A DNA stretch of 8,790 bases from Ruminococcaceae bacterium UBA6364 (lineage in GTDB: Bacteria; Bacillota; Clostridia; Oscillospirales; Acutalibacteraceae): the NCBI GenBank assembly GCA_002440045.1, contig DJRI01000039.1, positions 1-8,790 on the forward strand, read 5' to 3'. Below are positions 5,674 to 8,790 of the stretch, one piece after another. How positions within the stretch are numbered: position 1 is the stretch's first letter; each line of letters starts with the position of its first letter. The translations under genes and the position numbers were made by a program. Below the pieces are notes generated by a model, which was not told where the DNA came from, made no database searches, and saw only the letters and a list, made by a program, of their open reading frames with translations.

Positions 5674-5702
5674 TTGAATTTTACATTAAGATGTGGTATC
5701 AT
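5674..5702 (+). promoter_or_regulatory. Promoter of the symporter-phosphoesterase pair
   Basis: TTGAAT (5674-5679), 17 bases, TATCAT (5697-5702); predicted start near 5709 and a leader of about 38 nt. An inverted repeat TGATAC (5668-5673) / GTATCA (5696-5701) brackets the -35 and -10, and CACA-GAAT-TGTG lies just upstream (about 5659-5670). These might be regulator contacts, but the arms are short. Confidence 0.55.
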
Positions 5703-5746
5703 TACATTTATTAAGAAATGTTAAGATTTTTTTAAGGAGCGATTTT

Positions 5747-7180
5747 ATGGGAAGCGAACTTAAAAAAACCAACCCCGTCAATAACGACGTAAAAACAAAG
5801 GAATTTGTCTTTTACCTTATAGGTGTGTTTTTCTACACAACAATGACGGGTATGGTAGGAAGCTACCGCCAGGCATACCTTATCGACAGTCTTTTTCTTT
5901 CCGACAATGTTGTTTCGCAATACAACGCGTTTTGCAGTATTTCGGGTTTCGTTTTGAGTTTTTTCTACTCAACGATAATCGATAACCGCAAAATCGGCAA
6001 GGGCGGAAAGTTCAGACCGCTTGTTATTTATGCCGCTGTTCCCTGCGGTATATTTACGGTGCTGACCTTTATAACGCCGAAAGGGCTTTCGGGCACGTGG
6101 CTTTTCATCTACCTTATAACCGTAGCCGTTCTTTACGGCGCCGCCACCTCGTTCGGCAACGTTATTAATATGGTTGCCGTCGTTATGACGCCGAACCACA
6201 AAGAGCGCGACAAAATAATGTCCTTCAGAAGCATTTCGAGCGCCATAGGCAACTCTGCGCCGCTTGTTATGATTCTTGTTGTGGGCCTTTTTGTCGAGAG
6301 CGCCGAATGGCAGTATATTGTAACGGCGTCGCTTTGCGGCGTGCTCGGTGCGATTACGATGTTCTTCGGTATGAAGTGCGTTAAAGAGCGCATTTCTTAC
6401 AGCGCCGAAAAGAAAAACCCGCTTGAAGGCTACGGCGATGTGCTGAAAAACAAATACGCGTGGACAATTATCATAAGCGAATTTTTAAAGAGCTTTCGCA
6501 GTATTGCAAGCTATATGGGTGTTTTCCTTGCGGCGGCGCTTCTCGGAAGCAAATCGAAATTTTTGCTTTTCGGGCTTCCCACGGGAATCGGCACGGCGGT
6601 CGGCATGCTTGTTATAAACATGCTGCTTAAAAAGTTCAATTCAAAAACGCTTTACATTGCTTCGGGCATTTACTCAATAATAGCAAACACGGCGGCTTTT
6701 GCAATCGGTTATACCTATTTCAACCACCCGTCAAAGGTTTTGCAGATTGTTTTTATCGCGTTCCTTTTCCTTATCGGACTTCAGTTCGGCGCGTCAAACC
6801 TTTTGCCGTCGATGTTCCAGGCGGACGTTCTTGAAAGTCTTGAGCTTAAAACGGGCAAACGCCTTGACGCAACGCTTCCGTTCGTTATAGGCATCGGCAC
6901 GCTTATAAGCGGCACAATAGCGCAGACGCTTTCACCGAAAATTCTTTACGGCGAAAACTCGATTATTCAGTACATTCAGGCGACCGAAGCAAATCCCAAT
7001 CCCGAGCAGTCGCTCAAAACAAAAATTCTTATGCTTTTCTTCTATACGATTTTCCACGGAATTATGATGTTCCTTGCGGGTGTTCCGTTCTTCTTCTATA
7101 AGCTCACGGGCAAAACGAAAGAAGAAATTCACGAGCAGGTTCTTAAAAACCGTGAAGAAATAGCTCAGAAGGCAGAATAA
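5747..7180 (+). CDS. GPH-family (MelB-like) sugar:cation symporter
   Basis: A 477-residue permease of the glycoside-pentoside-hexuronide:cation symporter family within the major facilitator superfamily, with about twelve hydrophobic segments and both ends probably cytoplasmic. Family-like features are the cytoplasmic loop DNRKIGKGGKFRP (79-91), the central loop with HKERDKIMSFRS (151-162) and NPLEGYGDVLKNKYAW (224-239), and LLPSMFQADVLESLELKTGKR (352-372, the equivalent of the MelB loop before the last segments). The chosen ATG has AAGGAG (5734-5739) seven bases upstream; a longer reading starting at 5693 would begin inside the -10 promoter region, so it is rejected. The substrate is unknown: alpha-galactosides or other glycosides are typical. 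The alpha-galactosidase is 3.3 kb away in another operon, so a link is only suggestive. Confidence 0.88.
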   Translation: MGSELKKTNPVNNDVKTKEFVFYLIGVFFYTTMTGMVGSYRQAYLIDSLFLSDNVVSQYNAFCSISGFVLSFFYSTIIDNRKIGKGGKFRPLVIYAAVPCGIFTVLTFITPKGLSGTWLFIYLITVAVLYGAATSFGNVINMVAVVMTPNHKERDKIMSFRSISSAIGNSAPLVMILVVGLFVESAEWQYIVTASLCGVLGAITMFFGMKCVKERISYSAEKKNPLEGYGDVLKNKYAWTIIISEFLKSFRSIASYMGVFLAAALLGSKSKFLLFGLPTGIGTAVGMLVINMLLKKFNSKTLYIASGIYSIIANTAAFAIGYTYFNHPSKVLQIVFIAFLFLIGLQFGASNLLPSMFQADVLESLELKTGKRLDATLPFVIGIGTLISGTIAQTLSPKILYGENSIIQYIQATEANPNPEQSLKTKILMLFFYTIFHGIMMFLAGVPFFFYKLTGKTKEEIHEQVLKNREEIAQKAE

Positions 7181-7216
7181 TTTAATAAGTAAATTTTTTA
7201 AAGGAGTTCCTTATTT

Positions 7217-8176
7217 ATGCAATACCTCAGTTCAGCAGTTTTTCAAATCATTTCAATCGTTATGTCGATTCTAATGGCAACAGGCGCTATTGTAGCACCG
7301 TCTACGGACCAGCCCATAGAACCCTCAAACGACCCCAACCTTACGTTCGTCGCAATAGCGGACTCGCAGGTTTCAAACTATCTCTTCGAGCGCGAAAAGG
7401 TGTTTATTTCGGCTGCGGACGATATTAAAAACGCCAAAGACCTTGACGCTCTCTTAATCGTCGGCGACATCGCAGAGAACGGCTGCCAGTCCGAATTTGA
7501 CAGAGTTACGCTTGACCTTGACGGCACAACCGCCGCAAACTACGTCATGGTTTCGGGCAACCACGACATAAGACTTCGCGAGTATGCTCAAAGCTCCGAG
7601 CGTTTCTTAACGTTTATGAACAACCTTAACGGCAACGACGAGTCAAAGGTTCAGACTTCTCTTTATTATTCAACCGAAATCAACGGCTATCACTTCATTG
7701 TTCTCGGCTCTGAAAAAATGAGAATGGAAGACGCTTACATAAGCTCCGAGCAGCTCGGCTGGCTCAACAATCAGCTCGCAGAGGCCTCAAAAGACGGCAA
7801 GCCGATATTTGTTCTTTGCCACTATCCGCTTAAAAACACACACGGTCTTCCGCTTACATGGGGCAACGGCAAAACAGACTCGGGCAGCGTAGGCGACAGC
7901 TCCGACAAGCTTTATGAAATAATGAACAATTACGACAACGTATTCTTCATTACGGGTCACCTTCACACGGGGCTCGGTCAGTACACATATGAAAAGCTCG
8001 GCAAGGTAGAGGGCATCAACCTTCCGTCGGTAGGCATCGAAAACAAAGACGGCGAATATAACGACGCCGGCACAGGCTACTATGTAGAGGTTTATGATTC
8101 TTCCGTCATCTTCCGCGCAAGAGACTTTTCAAAGGGCACATACCTTCCGCAGTTTGACCTTGAATTCAGCTTCTGA
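7217..8176 (+). CDS. Exported calcineurin-like metallophosphoesterase
   Basis: A 319-residue protein with the ordered metal-binding blocks of the calcineurin-like fold: ADSQ (48-51, Asp49), GDIAENG (83-89, Asp84), GNHD (114-117), CHYP (201-204, His202) and GHLH (247-250, His248 and His250). Block I has Gln where many members have the metal-ligand His of DxH; such DxQ variants occur in the superfamily. The N-terminus is hydrophobic (about 7-27) and then Pro/Ser-rich, consistent with export or a membrane anchor. It contains no Lys or Arg before residue 59, which is odd for a signal peptide. AAGGAG (7201-7206) precedes the ATG by ten bases. It follows the symporter by 36 bases, so the two are likely one operon. 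The substrate cannot be inferred: phosphomonoesters, phosphodiesters and nucleotides are all possible. Confidence 0.88.
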   Translation: MQYLSSAVFQIISIVMSILMATGAIVAPSTDQPIEPSNDPNLTFVAIADSQVSNYLFEREKVFISAADDIKNAKDLDALLIVGDIAENGCQSEFDRVTLDLDGTTAANYVMVSGNHDIRLREYAQSSERFLTFMNNLNGNDESKVQTSLYYSTEINGYHFIVLGSEKMRMEDAYISSEQLGWLNNQLAEASKDGKPIFVLCHYPLKNTHGLPLTWGNGKTDSGSVGDSSDKLYEIMNNYDNVFFITGHLHTGLGQYTYEKLGKVEGINLPSVGIENKDGEYNDAGTGYYVEVYDSSVIFRARDFSKGTYLPQFDLEFSF

Positions 8177-8200
8177 TTTATTTAAATAAGCGCATAAAAT

Positions 8201-8241
8201 TTGCCGCGTTCCGAAAGGAGCGCGGCGATTTTTATTGTTAA
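8201..8241 (+). repeat. 41-bp direct repeat carrying a terminator, copy 1
   Basis: This block, starting TTGCCGCGTTCC and ending ATTGTTAA, recurs base for base at 8569-8609, 368 bp to the right. The copy includes the whole terminator hairpin and its T tract, while the flanks on both sides differ. That sharp boundary suggests duplication or insertion of a unit and not convergent terminators. Confidence 0.9.
8203..8235 (+). terminator. Intrinsic terminator of the symporter-phosphoesterase operon
   Basis: GCCGCGTTCC pairs with GGAGCGCGGC (10 bp, one G-U) around a GAAA tetraloop, followed by GATTTTTATT. It begins 26 bases after the phosphoesterase stop codon. GNRA loop, G-C rich stem and T tract make this a textbook strong terminator. 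Confidence 0.9.
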
Positions 8242-8377
8242 GAGCCAAACCGATACTCTTATGCCTATTAAACCTCGTGAACGGTTTTGTCCGAGCGTGG
8301 GGTTTGTCATTTAAAATATTTGATTGTTAATAGATTTATTTCGACACGATAATTTGCCTGTCAACAAACACGCAACA

Positions 8378-8524
8378 GAGTTTTTTCCACGCAAAAACTC
8401 ACATTTTCCGCGCGGATTCCCCTATCGTTCCCGTAGGGGCGGCAATCTGCCGCCAACAAAAATGCGAAGCATTTTCCTTAATACTTCCGCACATCGTGCG
8501 GATTATAATTTGCGGCGAAGCCGC
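8378..8524. repeat. Array of consecutive perfect hairpins
   Basis: In order: GAGTTTTT / AAAAACTC (8378-8400); the palindrome TCCGCGCGGA (8407-8416); CCCCTA / TAGGGG (8419-8439); GGCGGCA-ATC-TGCCGCC (8438-8454); AAAATGC-GAA-GCATTTT (8459-8475); TCCGCAC-ATC-GTGCGGA (8486-8502); GCGGC-GAA-GCCGC (8512-8524). Every stem is perfect, most have a three-base loop, and there is little DNA between them. Two contain the heptamer GCGAAGC. This is a mosaic of short palindromic elements of a kind common in Clostridial intergenic DNA. Confidence 0.75.
8485..8510. repeat. Dispersed hairpin repeat, module A, copy 2
   Basis: Matches positions 28-53 at 24 of 26 bases. The hairpin arms are conserved and the changes fall in the loop and just outside the stem. 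Here it sits directly against module B, whereas in copy 1 the two modules are about 100 bp apart. Confidence 0.75.
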
Positions 8525-8558
8525 GTGCTAATAGCTAACAGCCAACGGCTAACGGCTC
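8512..8558. repeat. Dispersed hairpin repeat, module B, with GCTAACRGC tandem units, copy 2
   Basis: GCGGC-GAA-GCCGC followed by GTGCTAA is shared with 148-167. The following units (TAGCTAACAGC, CAACGGCTAACGGCT) are a shuffled version of those at 162-193. The order hairpin then AGCTAAC-type units is the same as in copy 1. Confidence 0.7.
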
Positions 8559-8568
8559 TTATGGCAGC

Positions 8569-8609
8569 TTGCCGCGTTCCGAAAGGAGCGCGGCGATTTT
8601 TATTGTTAA
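8569..8609 (+). repeat. 41-bp direct repeat carrying a terminator, copy 2
   Basis: Identical to 8201-8241, including the GAAA-capped hairpin and T tract. No gene ends immediately upstream, so this is a terminator without an obvious client; it would stop any transcript crossing the hairpin array. Confidence 0.9.
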
Positions 8610-8672
8610 ACCGTATTCGACTAAAAAATAACCCCAATAATGATGCGTTTGGCGGCTGCATTACTAAAATAC

Positions 8673-8716
8673 AAGGAGGATATTTTGCAAAAAAGAAAAT
8701 GAAACGAATATTTTAA
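8673..8716 (+). pseudogene. Orphan ribosome binding site with stub reading frames
   Basis: AAGGAGG (8673-8679) is as strong a ribosome binding site as any in the window. Five bases on is a TTG that opens a frame of only five codons (8685-8702). An ATG at 8699 opens another of five codons ending at 8716, but it is 19 bases from the site. Position 8717 then begins an IS-end-like sequence. A simple reading is that the start of a gene has been cut by an insertion; a peptide or chance site is also possible. Confidence 0.3.
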
Positions 8717-8790
8717 GGGGCTGTAAAAAAAGTCCAGACCGCAAAAAGCAAAGAAATGACAACTTAATGCTTTTTGCTATGAATTAATCT
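8717..8790. mobile_element. Possible left end of an insertion sequence, cut by the window edge
   Basis: GGGGCTGTAAAAAAAGTC (8717-8734) resembles the terminal inverted repeats of several IS families, which often begin GGGxCTGT followed by an A run. It is followed by a perfect 10-bp inverted repeat GCAAAAAGCA / TGCTTTTTGC (8741-8750 and 8768-8777, 17-base loop), which could be a regulatory hairpin. No transposase is visible in the remaining bases and the other end is not in the window. Confidence 0.3.

Larger units (their letters stand above)
8242..8568. other. Non-coding stretch between the two terminator copies
   Basis: I see no credible gene here. An open frame runs through 8324-8716, but its product is composed of the repeat sequence, has an Arg-rich, unnatural composition and lacks a ribosome binding site. 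The left part (8242-8377) is AT-rich and featureless apart from a possible weak stem AAACCUCG / UGGGGUUU (about 8270-8305). The right part is the hairpin array described separately. AAGAGCC (8240-8246) and GGCTCTT (8554-8560) form a 7-bp inverted repeat near the two edges. Confidence 0.6.

Noticed and set aside
7184..7216. AATAAG / CTTATT hairpin enclosing the phosphoesterase ribosome binding site
   Set aside because: Only six A-T rich pairs around a 20-base loop; too weak to propose as a thermosensor or attenuator.
8324..8716. 130-codon open frame on the plus strand
   Set aside because: No ribosome binding site, Arg-rich composition, and almost all of its length is the hairpin array and terminator repeat. 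Its openness is incidental.

Overview
This window looks like a piece of a Bacillota (Clostridia-type) chromosome. The signs are strong GGAGG-type ribosome binding sites, sigma-A promoters of the TTGACA-N17-TATAAT kind, ATGA stop/start overlaps, U-rich intrinsic terminators, and a gene set (BioY, PnuC, GPH symporter, GH27) common in gut Clostridia. That placement is inference from style; no rRNA, tRNA or phylogenetic marker gene is present.

Layout. Positions 1-184 are non-coding and hold short perfect hairpins plus a degenerate GCTAACAGC repeat. A leftward block follows. pnuC (185-895) has its own promoter and a roughly 155-nt folded leader that I cannot assign to a known riboswitch. To its right, and also leftward, is an apparent operon: bioY (3755-3201), an unknown membrane-anchored protein (3156-2449), a GH27 alpha-galactosidase (2426-1287) and a 64-residue zinc-ribbon protein (1290-1096, coupled by ATGA). 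A bidirectional terminator (3836-3898) separates this from a second leftward operon, a MarR regulator coupled by ATGA to a TauE/SafE exporter (5125-3909). That operon has a consensus promoter with two copies of a 14-bp operator-like sequence. A leftward gene for a small single-pass membrane protein (5623-5270) diverges from a rightward pair: a GPH-type sugar/cation symporter (5747-7180) and an exported metallophosphoesterase (7217-8176), closed by a strong terminator.

Positions 8177-8790 contain no convincing gene. They hold an exact 41-bp duplication of the terminator, a dense array of perfect hairpins sharing modules with the left end of the window, an orphan ribosome binding site, and at the far right a sequence that resembles the end of an insertion sequence.

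Biologically this is mostly transport and scavenging: biotin uptake, nicotinamide riboside-type uptake, cleavage of alpha-galactosides, sugar symport and sulfur-oxyanion or related anion export. I do not see a defence system, biosynthetic cluster or CRISPR array. The strongest candidates for something undescribed are the pnuC leader RNA and the hairpin/repeat mosaic at both ends; the MarR operator layout is the cleanest regulatory prediction.
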